Assembly (NCBI RefSeq): GCF_024637875.1
Contig: NZ_CP102451.1
Location: forward strand, 1,801,001 to 1,865,000
DNA: 64,000 nucleotides
Source: Vagococcus luciliae
Lineage (GTDB): Bacteria > Bacillota > Bacilli > Lactobacillales > Vagococcaceae
Reading direction: 5' to 3'
Part shown: piece after piece, positions 24,475 through 35,524 of the stretch
Layout: each line of letters starts with the position of its first letter
Position numbering within the stretch: the first letter of the stretch is position 1
Position numbers and translations under genes: made by a program
The notes under the pieces: generated by a model
Seen by the model: only the letters and a program-made list of their open reading frames with translations
What the model was told of the DNA's origin: nothing
Database searches by the model: none

Positions 24475-24511
24475 TTGAAAAACCAAGGAACCAAAAACAG
24501 TTCCTTGGTTA
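24475..24511 (-). terminator. Attenuating terminator between livJ and livH
   Basis: Perfect stem AACCAAGGAAC / GTTCCTTGGTT and T-rich tail on the minus strand, inside the operon. It would make the binding protein more abundant than the permease and ATPases. Confidence 0.75.
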
Positions 24512-24521
24512 TCATGTTTTC

Positions 24522-25691
24522 TTACGGATTAACAACATCAGCAGATGTTTCTTTACCATTTTCAAGACCAATAACAACAGCTGGTTTTTTAGGATTATGA
24601 TTTTTATCCATTGTCATGGTACCTGTCACACCTTCAAAGTCTGTTAGTGTTGCTAAACCTTTTGTTAAAGCTTCACTTGTGTTTTCTTTTTCAGCTTCTA
24701 AAGCGGCTTTAACCATGTAAACAGAATCATATGCTAACGCATTAAATGAGCTTGGTGTTTTACCATACTCTTTTTTAAATGTCTCAATAAATGTTTTTAC
24801 TTTATTTGAAGCAGGTGCTTTTTCAGAAAAATGAGCAGTATAGTAGATATTACTCATATTTTCGGCACCAGCAATATCAATTAATTTAGAATCAGAGAAT
24901 CCATCAGCCCCAATAATTGGTTGTTCAATTCCCATTTCACGTGCCTGTTTGATGATTAACCCAGCTTCTTCGTAATAGCCTGGTAAGTAAATAAAATCAA
25001 AATCTTTGTCTTTAATTTTTGTTAAAATGGCTTTAAAATCTTTATCTTTTGCATTAAATTTCTCATCTGCTACAATTTCGCCTTTAAATGTATCTTTAAA
25101 TGATTTAGTTAATCCTTTTGCATAATCACTTGATACATCTCCAATGATCACTGCTTTTTTCGCTTTCAAGTTATCAGTCGCATAGTTAGCTAAGATAACC
25201 CCCTGGAATGAATCTTGGAAACATGTTCTAAAAATATATTCTTGCACTTTATCATTTACTACAGTGATGGAATCATCTGTTGCTGATGGCGTGATAATTG
25301 GTACTTGAGCTTTTGTTGCGTTTGGACTAGCTGCTTTGCTCGCACCTGATGTTGCAGGACCTATCATTCCAATGACATTGTCACTTGTTGTTAAACTTGT
25401 TGCGATTGTTGCTGCTTCGGCAGTATCACTTTTATTATCTTTTACAACTAAATCAATTTTCTTACCGTTAATCCCACCGGCATCATTGATTTCTTTCACT
25501 GCAAGTTCTGCACCTTCTTTTTCTTGGTTACCATAACCAGCTACAGCCCCTGATAATTCCATATTTAAACCAATTTTGACTGTATCAGCATCTTTTTGTG
25601 ACTTCGTATTTTGAGCAGTTCCTCCACCCGGTGTTCCACAAGCAGATAACAATAATGTTGCACCCATAAGCATTCCTATAATTTTTTTCAT
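24522..25691 (-). CDS. livJ: Branched-chain amino-acid binding lipoprotein LivJ
   Basis: 389 aa periplasmic-binding-type lipoprotein; lipobox LLLSAC with C18, then VKIGLNMELSGAVAGYGNQEKEGAELAVKEIN, the typical start of a Leu/Ile/Val-binding domain. Held on the outer membrane face, it delivers branched-chain amino acids to LivHMGF. First gene of the operon, behind a CodY-like box. Confidence 0.95.
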   Translation of the reverse strand: MKKIIGMLMGATLLLSACGTPGGGTAQNTKSQKDADTVKIGLNMELSGAVAGYGNQEKEGAELAVKEINDAGGINGKKIDLVVKDNKSDTAEAATIATSLTTSDNVIGMIGPATSGASKAASPNATKAQVPIITPSATDDSITVVNDKVQEYIFRTCFQDSFQGVILANYATDNLKAKKAVIIGDVSSDYAKGLTKSFKDTFKGEIVADEKFNAKDKDFKAILTKIKDKDFDFIYLPGYYEEAGLIIKQAREMGIEQPIIGADGFSDSKLIDIAGAENMSNIYYTAHFSEKAPASNKVKTFIETFKKEYGKTPSSFNALAYDSVYMVKAALEAEKENTSEALTKGLATLTDFEGVTGTMTMDKNHNPKKPAVVIGLENGKETSADVVNP

Positions 25692-25741
25692 TTTACTTTC
25701 CTCACTTCTTTATTAGAATTAAATAAGTTATTTATTAATAT

Positions 25742-25783
25742 AAATTAATATTAGATATAAGTCAACAGAATTTTCAGACAATT
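25742..25783 (-). promoter_or_regulatory. liv operon promoter with CodY-like box
   Basis: CodY-type site AATTGTCTGAAAATT on the minus strand (25783-25769; one mismatch to AATTTTCWGAAAATT) immediately upstream of -35 TTGACT (25765-25760), 17 nt spacer, -10 TATATT. CodY, charged with branched-chain amino acids and GTP, would repress uptake when these are plentiful; known for the family, inferred here. Confidence 0.65.
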
Positions 25784-25790
25784 CTAAAAT

Positions 25791-25821
25791 AAAAAAATAG
25801 ACCGTTAATAAACAAGGTCTA
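25791..25821 (-). terminator. Terminator of yidD
   Basis: TAGACC / GGTCTA stem with T7 on the minus strand. Confidence 0.7.
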
Positions 25822-25835
25822 CGGTAGCTTTTAAG

Positions 25836-26114
25836 TCATTTATTTTTTTTCCTTTTATACGGTCCACGATATGTTTCATCTGGATTTTTTCTGATACTAA
25901 ATTTTGGCGGTACATAATCAATACCACCTTTGACAAAAGGATGACACCTTAAAATACGAGCTGTCCCCATGATAAACCCTTTAATCGCTCCATGATAATT
26001 TACCGCATCAATCATATACTGAGAACACGTTGGATGATAACGACAACTTTTAGGAAACAAAGGAGAAATAAATTTTTGATAAAAACGAACAGGTAAAATG
26101 ATAATTTTTTTCAT
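25836..26114 (-). CDS. yidD: Membrane protein insertion efficiency factor YidD
   Basis: 92 aa. Family motifs [24 protein letters not shown] (given here in part: [19 protein letters not shown]) and [20 protein letters not shown]. Small amphipathic protein at the inner membrane face that assists YidC insertion. Last gene of the murA-epuA-yidD stretch; basic C-terminus. Confidence 0.95.
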   Translation of the reverse strand: MKKIIILPVRFYQKFISPLFPKSCRYHPTCSQYMIDAVNYHGAIKGFIMGTARILRCHPFVKGGIDYVPPKFSIRKNPDETYRGPYKRKKNK

Positions 26115-26171
26115 AATATCTTCCTAACAATTTAAAAAATAACCACCAACATAAGAGTTGATGGTCATTAG

Positions 26172-26351
26172 TTATTTTACAAAATCTAGTATATGGTGCC
26201 ATGTCGATGGATTCAATGCATCACTCGATTGCCCTTTTCCAACATAGACATACCCTATAAAAATACCTAGGAAAAATAATCCAATCAATAATAGAATCAC
26301 AAAAATAACTAGCATCAATTGTATGACTACTCTTTTAGTTATTGAACTCAA
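26172..26351 (-). CDS. epuA: EpuA-like small membrane protein (annotated as RNA polymerase beta-associated DUF)
   Basis: 59 aa from a TTG at 26351 with AAGGAGG 8 nt upstream. Short N-terminus, one transmembrane helix (about 12-36), then GYVYVGKGQSSDALNPSTWHHILDFV, the C-terminal pattern of EpuA/'DNA-directed RNA polymerase subunit beta' proteins (GYxVIGGG...NPxTWQHI). The position right after murA is that of epuA in streptococci and enterococci. Role unclear; in pneumococci linked to envelope and competence-region genes. Confidence 0.8.
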   Translation of the reverse strand: MSSITKRVVIQLMLVIFVILLLIGLFFLGIFIGYVYVGKGQSSDALNPSTWHHILDFVK

Positions 26352-26377
26352 TTAAATTTCCTCCTTAATTACAGAGC

Positions 26378-27676
26378 TTAACTTACTACTTCTACCACTG
26401 ACTCTTTAGCAACATCTTCATCAATTCTTTCGATTGTTGCACCTAGGTTGGCTAATTTTTCATGGAATTTATAGTATCCACGGTCTAAATGCTCTAATCT
26501 GGTCACTCGTGTTTCATCTGTTGCAACTAATCCAGCAATAATCAGAGCTGCTGCTGCTCGTAAATCTGTTGCACTAACTTGTGCTCCTTGAAGCTTTGGA
26601 ACACCACTAATATAAGCCACACTATTGGAAATACGGTATTTAGCACCCATACGTTGTAATTCGTCTAAATGTTGGAATCTATTTTCAAAAACAGTTTCTG
26701 TTAACACACTATCCCCTGAAGCCAATACCATCAAGACACTCATTTGAGCTTGCATATCTGTTGGAAATCCAGGATGTGGTAATGTTTTTATATCCGTTGG
26801 TTTCAAATATTTTGGTCCAATGACACGGATCCCATTTTGTTCATTAATAATATCTACACCCATTTCCACTAATTTAGAAATTAGAGGGCTATTATGTTCT
26901 GCCACAGCATCTTCAATAAAAACATTTCCTTGAGTTACAGCTGCTGCTACCATAAAGGTTCCGGCTTCAATACGATCTTGCACCACGCTATGCTCTGTTC
27001 CGTATAAGTCAGTTACCCCTTCAATACGAATCGTTTCTGTCCCAGCACCAACGATTTTAGCACCCATTTTATTTAAATAAATTGCTAAATCGACAATTTC
27101 AGGTTCTCTTGCAACATTTTCAATCACTGTTATCCCTTTTGCACGGACAGCAGCCATCATAATATTCTGAGTTGCTCCAACACTTGGAAAGTCTAAATAA
27201 ATTCTTGCACCAACTAATTCATCAGCAACAGCTTCAATGTATCCATTTTGTTGCGTAATTTTAGCTCCTAATGCTTGAAACCCTTTCAAATGTAAATCAA
27301 TCGGTCTTGTACCAATAGCGCACCCACCAGGCATCGCAACTTTAGCTCGACCAGTACGAGCTAAAAGTGGTCCCATCACAACAATAGAGGCTCTCATTTG
27401 GCTAACATATTCAAATGGAGCTTCTGTTTCTAATTCTTTTGTTGCATCGATTTTAATCGTATTTTCTTCTTCAATAAATTCGATATCTGTATTTAAGTAC
27501 TTAATAACATTATTCATTGTAAACACATCAGACAAAATTGGAGCATTGGTAATAGTTGTTTGTCCTTTATTAGCAAGTAATGCTCCGGCTAAAATAGGCA
27601 ATACGGCATTTTTTGCTCCTTCGATTTTAACGCTTCCTTCTAGGCGATTTCCACCGCGAACTGCTATATATTCCAT
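26378..27676 (-). CDS. murA: UDP-GlcNAc 1-carboxyvinyltransferase (MurA)
   Basis: 432 aa. First committed step of peptidoglycan synthesis: transfers enolpyruvate from PEP to UDP-GlcNAc. K22 in EGAKNA and the fosfomycin-target C119 in PGGCAIG are present. Lies downstream of the atp operon and DUF1146 gene, the conserved enterococcal/lactobacillar order. Confidence 0.96.
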   Translation of the reverse strand: MEYIAVRGGNRLEGSVKIEGAKNAVLPILAGALLANKGQTTITNAPILSDVFTMNNVIKYLNTDIEFIEEENTIKIDATKELETEAPFEYVSQMRASIVVMGPLLARTGRAKVAMPGGCAIGTRPIDLHLKGFQALGAKITQQNGYIEAVADELVGARIYLDFPSVGATQNIMMAAVRAKGITVIENVAREPEIVDLAIYLNKMGAKIVGAGTETIRIEGVTDLYGTEHSVVQDRIEAGTFMVAAAVTQGNVFIEDAVAEHNSPLISKLVEMGVDIINEQNGIRVIGPKYLKPTDIKTLPHPGFPTDMQAQMSVLMVLASGDSVLTETVFENRFQHLDELQRMGAKYRISNSVAYISGVPKLQGAQVSATDLRAAAALIIAGLVATDETRVTRLEHLDRGYYKFHEKLANLGATIERIDEDVAKESVVEVVS

Positions 27677-27779
27677 TAATTTTTCCCTCCATAAATATAA
27701 GGAACTTATTACAAATCCTAATCAGTATACCATGATTTTATGGAAAAAGAAATTCATTCATATTTTCCTAATAATTTTC

Positions 27780-28022
27780 TTAGAGAACAATTCCTTCAAA
27801 AAAATTTCGCACTAGAAAAATTACCTCTAAAAAGAAGTTACTCACTTGAAACCCAATTGCTACAGATAAAAAAACATAAGCTAAACGGATTTGTCTATCA
27901 TACTGTATTCCTTTTTTAAATAAAACATCAAGTCGCAACGAATTTAATGTCCAAAAGGTTAAGTAAATAAAAATAAAATGGCTCAAGATCCTAACTAACG
28001 CATCAATTCCAAAAACTGACAT
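27780..28022 (-). CDS. DUF1146 membrane protein (YwzB-like)
   Basis: 80 aa from ATG at 28022 behind GGAGGTGAGG. Two membrane helices (about 12-30 and 50-72), with the conserved basic segment RLDVLFKKGIQYDRQIRLAY between. Family found next to the atp and murA genes in Firmicutes; function unknown. Confidence 0.88.
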   Translation of the reverse strand: MSVFGIDALVRILSHFIFIYLTFWTLNSLRLDVLFKKGIQYDRQIRLAYVFLSVAIGFQVSNFFLEVIFLVRNFFEGIVL

Positions 28023-28078
28023 ATCCTCACCTCCACTTCCATTATAAAAGAGAAGAAGGTAAAGAAACAAATGTTTCT

Positions 28079-28498
28079 TTACCTTCTTTTATTCGCCACA
28101 TTAAGCCGATTTAACGCTCGATAGAGTGCTATTTCAGCCCTAGCCATATCAATCGATTGATTTTGCTCGTTTTTAGCAGCTTCAATTTTTTGTTCTGCAC
28201 GCTTCTTAGCTTGTTCAGCTCGTGAGATATCAATATTTTCTTCTGTTTCAGCACTGTTAGCAACAATTGAAACCACGTTGTCACGCACTTCAATAACGCC
28301 ACCATTTACTGCAACCCAGTCGTTAACATTTTCTTCTCTATCAATCCGTACAGCATCAATTTTTAAAGGGGCAATCAACGGGCAATGTTTGGGCAAAATA
28401 CCAAGCGAACCTGCTTGAGTATTTGCAACCAAAAATTTTGCTTCGTGCTCGTAAATCAATCCATCTGGCGTAACAATATTAACCATAAAGGTACTCAT
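28079..28498 (-). CDS. atpC: ATP synthase F1 subunit epsilon
   Basis: 139 aa: N-terminal beta-sandwich (about 1-85, VNIVTPDGLIYEHEAKFL...GILPKHCPLIAPL) and a C-terminal helical hairpin (EQAKKRAEQKIEAAKNEQ). Part of the rotor and inhibits ATP hydrolysis. Last gene of atpBEFHAGDC. Confidence 0.96.
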   Translation of the reverse strand: MSTFMVNIVTPDGLIYEHEAKFLVANTQAGSLGILPKHCPLIAPLKIDAVRIDREENVNDWVAVNGGVIEVRDNVVSIVANSAETEENIDISRAEQAKKRAEQKIEAAKNEQNQSIDMARAEIALYRALNRLNVANKRR

Positions 28499-28516
28499 AA
28501 TGACTTTCCCTCCTTG

Positions 28517-29938
<1,422 letters not shown>

Positions 29939-29941
29939 TCA

Positions 29942-30856
29942 TTATTCTAAAGCAGCTGCTCCACCAACAATTTCTGTGATTTCTTCTGTAATGGCTGCTT
30001 GACGTGCTCGGTTATAAGAAATGGTCAAATCATCAATGATATTTGTCGCATTTTCTGTGGCACTCTTCATAGCAGTCATACGGGCAGCGTGCTCTGCAGT
30101 TTTAGAATCTAAAACTGCTCCATATATTAAACTTTCAGCGTAAAGGGGCAGTAACGTATTTAAAATAGCGTCTGCTGAAGGTTCAAGAGTATACTCTTGT
30201 TCGTACGTTTCAGCTTCTTTAGCATCTAAGTCAACAATTGGTAAGATTTTTTCTGCTCTAAATGATGAGGATAGTGTATTAACATGATGGTTATAACATA
30301 CATACAATTCATCAAACATCTCACTATTATACATTTGTAAAGCAGAGTTTACGATACGTCTTACCTCACTATAACTTGGGTAGTCGCTCAATCCTCTTAA
30401 TTCATAAGCTACTGGTAAATCACGATGCTTGAAGAAATCTGAACCTGTTCCTCCAATAGCCATTAACACCACATTCATGCCGTCTTCTTCGTCTTTTTTG
30501 ATGATTTCTAACATGTTTTTTAAAATTGAACTGTTATAACCACCTGCTAAACCTTTATCAGAAGTTACTACAATATATCCAACTGTTTTAACTGGTCGAG
30601 CAATAAGCATTTGCTGATACATTTCCATCTCTTGCTCAAAACCAGAGAAATCAGAATTATCTATCGCAGTTAACTGTGAAGAAGCCAAATGAGTTGTCAT
30701 ACTTCTTACTTTAGAAGCATACTCTTGAAAGCGTCTTGATGATTGTTCAGATTTCGTCAATTTAGAAGCTGCGACCATTTGCATGGCACTTGTAATTTGA
30801 CTGGTCTTTTTTGTTGAAGCTATTCTCTTCTTAATATCAATAAGTGAGCCGCCCAT
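29942..30856 (-). CDS. atpG: ATP synthase F1 subunit gamma
   Basis: 304 aa central stalk. [22 protein letters not shown] at the start and the C-terminal [26 protein letters not shown] helix are diagnostic. ATG at 30856 fits the family start; a TTG at 30862 is not needed. Long coiled-coil ends rotate within the alpha/beta ring. Confidence 0.96.
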   Translation of the reverse strand: MGGSLIDIKKRIASTKKTSQITSAMQMVAASKLTKSEQSSRRFQEYASKVRSMTTHLASSQLTAIDNSDFSGFEQEMEMYQQMLIARPVKTVGYIVVTSDKGLAGGYNSSILKNMLEIIKKDEEDGMNVVLMAIGGTGSDFFKHRDLPVAYELRGLSDYPSYSEVRRIVNSALQMYNSEMFDELYVCYNHHVNTLSSSFRAEKILPIVDLDAKEAETYEQEYTLEPSADAILNTLLPLYAESLIYGAVLDSKTAEHAARMTAMKSATENATNIIDDLTISYNRARQAAITEEITEIVGGAAALE

Positions 30857-30872
30857 GTTCAATCACCACTTT

Positions 30873-32423
<1,551 letters not shown>

Positions 32424-32447
32424 TCACCTTGTCGTTAAACATAAACA

Positions 32448-32987
32448 TCAAGCCAATAATTTAGCATGAATATTATTTAATTCTGTTCTCACACTTTGAT
32501 CAATGATTCGATGTTCTGATTCGACAATCATTCCACCCATTATGCTTGGGTCTAATTTTGGTCGTAAAACAACTTTATTTGCATGAAATTGTTTTGCCAA
32601 ACGTTTTTCTAAGTCATGTCTTTGTTCAAGTGATAATGCAACAGCTGTGGTTACATTTACTACAATGATACCAAATTGATCATAATAAAGATGCTCATAC
32701 TCATCAATAATATCAAGCATTTCATTCATACGACCATAATCATAAACAGTATGGATAAATTTGGCCAATGTATCACTAAAACTATTTTCTAAATCTTTTA
32801 CAATATTAACTTTTTCAAAAATTGATAAACGATCATCTGATAGTATATCGCCTAAATCTGGTACTTCATGATAAACTTCTCTAAGTTGTAATAACTCTTG
32901 GTAGATTTCATTTATCATATTTAGTTGAGTTGCTTCGGTAAATAATGCTTTACCATAAGTTCTTGCGACACTAAATTTCTTATTCAT
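32448..32987 (-). CDS. atpH: ATP synthase subunit delta
   Basis: 179 aa, helical N-terminal domain (FSVARTYGKALF...) and a C-terminal region ending GGMIVESEHRIIDQSVRTELNNI, the family signature. Links F1 alpha to the b-subunit stator. ATG at 32987 (9 nt after GGAG) overlaps the end of atpF. Confidence 0.95.
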   Translation of the reverse strand: MNKKFSVARTYGKALFTEATQLNMINEIYQELLQLREVYHEVPDLGDILSDDRLSIFEKVNIVKDLENSFSDTLAKFIHTVYDYGRMNEMLDIIDEYEHLYYDQFGIIVVNVTTAVALSLEQRHDLEKRLAKQFHANKVVLRPKLDPSIMGGMIVESEHRIIDQSVRTELNNIHAKLLA

Positions 32988-33501
32988 TGTCATCAACTCC
33001 TAGCTTATCAATACTTGATTGAACCAACTCTTGATGAGCACTAGCTGACAATTCCTTTTTAAGTATTTTAGAAGCAATTTCAACAGATAAGTCTGCGACT
33101 TCTTTTTTAGCATCCGCCAATAAACGTTCTCTTTCAAGACGTAAATCTTCTTGGGCTTGTTTTTTCATTCTTGTTGCATGTTCTTGAGCTTCTACAATAA
33201 TCGCATGAGCATTATTCTCAGCAACATCTTTTGCTTGAGCGATAATACTTTGTGCTTCAGTACGAGCTTCTTTTAATTCCACTTCTCTTTGTTTGGCTAA
33301 ATTAGCAGCGTCTATTTTTGATTGTTCTGCACTATCAATATCGCCAGCTATTTTGTTTTCTCGTTCGTCTAACATCTTTGTTAGAGGTCCCCAGGCAAAT
33401 TTCTTTAACGCTAATAACAATACAAGAAATGAAACAGAGACAAATAAAATGGTACTAAACGTTGTTTGTCCAGAACTTGCAATCACTAATTGATTCATCA
33501 T
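32980..33501 (-). CDS. atpF: ATP synthase Fo subunit b
   Basis: 173 aa. One N-terminal membrane helix (about 12-34, TTFSTILFVSVSFLVLLLAL) then the long stator coiled coil (about 40-160). Start set at the ATGATG pair at 33501-33496, giving MMNQLVIAS; an upstream ATG at 33516 sits too close to its ribosome site. Dimerises and holds the alpha/beta ring. Confidence 0.93.
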   Translation of the reverse strand: MMNQLVIASSGQTTFSTILFVSVSFLVLLLALKKFAWGPLTKMLDERENKIAGDIDSAEQSKIDAANLAKQREVELKEARTEAQSIIAQAKDVAENNAHAIIVEAQEHATRMKKQAQEDLRLERERLLADAKKEVADLSVEIASKILKKELSASAHQELVQSSIDKLGVDDNE

Positions 33502-33567
33502 GTGATTACGACACATCCTTCCCTGACTTTCATTTAATTACAACTTTTTAACCCTTGCTTGTATATG

Positions 33568-33813
<246 letters not shown>

Positions 33814-33817
33814 TTAC

Positions 33818-34543
33818 TTATACTTCTTCTACTTCTACTTTATGTGAGATATAAACCATCAATAAAGTAGCGAAAATAAATGCTTGAATTCCACCAATGA
33901 AAAGCGAAAAGGCTTGCCATATCACTTCAAGTGGCAGAGCCAAAATAAATTTCGTTGGACTACTTGATCCTAACCCTGCAATTAACGATAGTAACACTTC
34001 ACCTGCAAAAATATTACCGTAAAGACGTAAACCAAGCGTTAATACATTAGTAAATTCTTCTATTAACTTGATTGGTAATAAAAAGCCGACTGGTTTCATA
34101 TAACTATTAACAAAGTAACCTTTAACACCTTGTTTTTTGACCCCATAATAATTAGCCAAAATAATCGCAATAAATGCGAGTGTTAATGTTACGGTTGGAT
34201 CAGCGGTTGGGCTCTTCCATAATGATATATCACTTGGGAATAAAGTCACTTTTGTAATGAGTCCTAAAGTATTTGATACTAGTACAAACATGAAAAAAGT
34301 AAATGCCAATAAATGGTACTCTTTTACTTCATTCTTCTCAACGTTATCACCTACGATACCACGAACAAAGTCAACGAGTGCTTCCATGACATTTTGTTTA
34401 CCAGTAGGTTTAAGCTTTAAGTTTCGTGTACAAAAATACACTAATCCAAAGACAATCAAACAAGTTAATATAGTCATACTTACGACCGTTCCATCAAATG
34501 TTAAACCTCCAATGGTAAACAACCAGGATTTTTCTTCCACCAC
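33818..34543 (-). CDS. atpB: ATP synthase Fo subunit a
   Basis: 241 aa with 5-6 membrane helices and the proton-channel Arg in LGLRLYGNIFAGE. First gene of the operon; GTG start at 34543 (GTG-GTG) with AAAAGGGGTG upstream. No atpI gene lies before it. Confidence 0.96.
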   Translation of the reverse strand: MVEEKSWLFTIGGLTFDGTVVSMTILTCLIVFGLVYFCTRNLKLKPTGKQNVMEALVDFVRGIVGDNVEKNEVKEYHLLAFTFFMFVLVSNTLGLITKVTLFPSDISLWKSPTADPTVTLTLAFIAIILANYYGVKKQGVKGYFVNSYMKPVGFLLPIKLIEEFTNVLTLGLRLYGNIFAGEVLLSLIAGLGSSSPTKFILALPLEVIWQAFSLFIGGIQAFIFATLLMVYISHKVEVEEV

Positions 34544-34709
34544 ATTTCACCCCTTTTCTTCTAAATATTGAAACAAATTCAGAAGTTTTTTAGCTTCTGT
34601 AACAGTGTATGAAAAAATGTTTTTTGATGCATACATTTTTCCACATAGGAATACCTTGATAGACTGTTACTATCGAAACTATAATACCACCAAATGATAA
34701 ATAACACAA
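34544..34709 (-). promoter_or_regulatory. atp operon promoter and structured leader
   Basis: Minus strand: -35 TTGTGT (34709-34704), 17 nt, -10 TATTAT (34686-34681), start near 34674. The ~130-nt leader has a closing stem GTAACAGT-type (34663-34670 with 34599-34606), an inner hairpin GAAAAATGT / ACATTTTTTC, and a last hairpin CAGAAG / CTTCTG before the ribosome site. Could tune atpB translation or stability; not a recognised riboswitch. Confidence 0.55.
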
Positions 34710-34863
34710 AGTAAATCGGTAGAATTCTCACAACTTTCATACAAAAAAATTGACAAATGAAAACTCGGTTAAAACATACTCAGAATAATGAAATTTAACC
34801 TCTTTTTTAACCTAGTTGTTTTTAAAAAGCCTTACTTTTTATCCCCTAATTAGTCACCTCCAT

Positions 34864-35003
34864 AAAAAAAGCATAAAGACACCTACCAAAATGATTATCT
34901 TTACACAAAGAATTAAACTTTGGTCGTTTGATAATTCACTTTAGCAAGTGTCATCAGCTCAGAAATTCCGAGCATTTATAAGGAACAACATCCTTATCTA
35001 CAC
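34864..35003 (-). ncRNA. Candidate structured RNA of ~140 nt between smpB and atpB
   Basis: Minus-strand unit with an extended -10 promoter (TTGTCT, 17 nt, TG-T-TAGCAT at 35013-35008) and a T7 tail at 34870-34864. Three hairpins in order: ATAAGGA / TCCTTAT (34978-34997), GCTCGGA / TCTGAGC (34957-34973), and a long arm with a 12-pair base (34941-34952 with 34878-34889, several G-T pairs) that continues inward through GAATTATC / GATAATC. No open reading frame. Not tmRNA, 6S, SRP or RNase P RNA as far as I can tell. Could be a leader or an independent small RNA. Confidence 0.5.
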
Positions 35004-35024
35004 CCCTATGCTAACATGCTTGGC

Positions 35025-35064
35025 AAAAAAAGACAAACAACGACTAAAATGTACGTTGTTTGTC
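35025..35064 (-). terminator. Terminator of the secG-rnr-smpB operon
   Basis: Perfect 11-bp stem GACAAACAACG / CGTTGTTTGTC then T7 on the minus strand, overlapping the last smpB codons. Confidence 0.9.
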
Positions 35065-35514
35065 TCTCAAAGCTCGGTTAATTTCGCGGTTCATATCTTT
35101 TCGTTTTAAATCTTCTCGTTTATCATATTGCTTTTTCCCTTTTGCTAATCCTAGTAACACTTTAGCAAAACCATCTTTAATGTATAGCTTTAATGGAATC
35201 AACGTCACGCCAGGATTTTTCATTTCTGTTTCAATTTTGATGATTTGTTTCTTATGAAGCAATAATTTTCGCGTTCTTAATGGGTCGTGATTAAAAATAT
35301 TTCCTTGTTCATAAGGGCTGATATGAACATTCATTAGATAGGCTTCTCCATTACGAACTCTAGCAAAACCATCTTTTAAGTTAACACGACGTTGTCTAAT
35401 GGATTTTATTTCGGTTCCTTGAAGCACAATACCTGCCTCAAAAGTCTCAAATACTGTATAATCATGACGAGCCTTACGATTTTGAGCAATTAAATTTCCT
35501 TCACCTTTAGGCAT
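35044..35514 (-). CDS. smpB: SsrA-binding protein SmpB
   Basis: 156 aa. Binds tmRNA and delivers it to stalled ribosomes. Family start [11 protein letters not shown] and [14 protein letters not shown]-terminal basic tail [16 protein letters not shown]. Follows rnr by 10 nt; RNase R and SmpB act together in trans-translation. The tmRNA gene itself is not seen nearby. Confidence 0.97.
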   Translation of the reverse strand: MPKGEGNLIAQNRKARHDYTVFETFEAGIVLQGTEIKSIRQRRVNLKDGFARVRNGEAYLMNVHISPYEQGNIFNHDPLRTRKLLLHKKQIIKIETEMKNPGVTLIPLKLYIKDGFAKVLLGLAKGKKQYDKREDLKRKDMNREINRALRDKQRTF

Positions 35515-35524
35515 GAGTCATCCC

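Noticed and set aside
34864-35040. tmRNA (ssrA) next to smpB
   Set aside because: ssrA often lies near smpB, but the tRNA-like ends, the 3' CCA-type acceptor and an ANDEN/AKNN-type tag frame are missing here.
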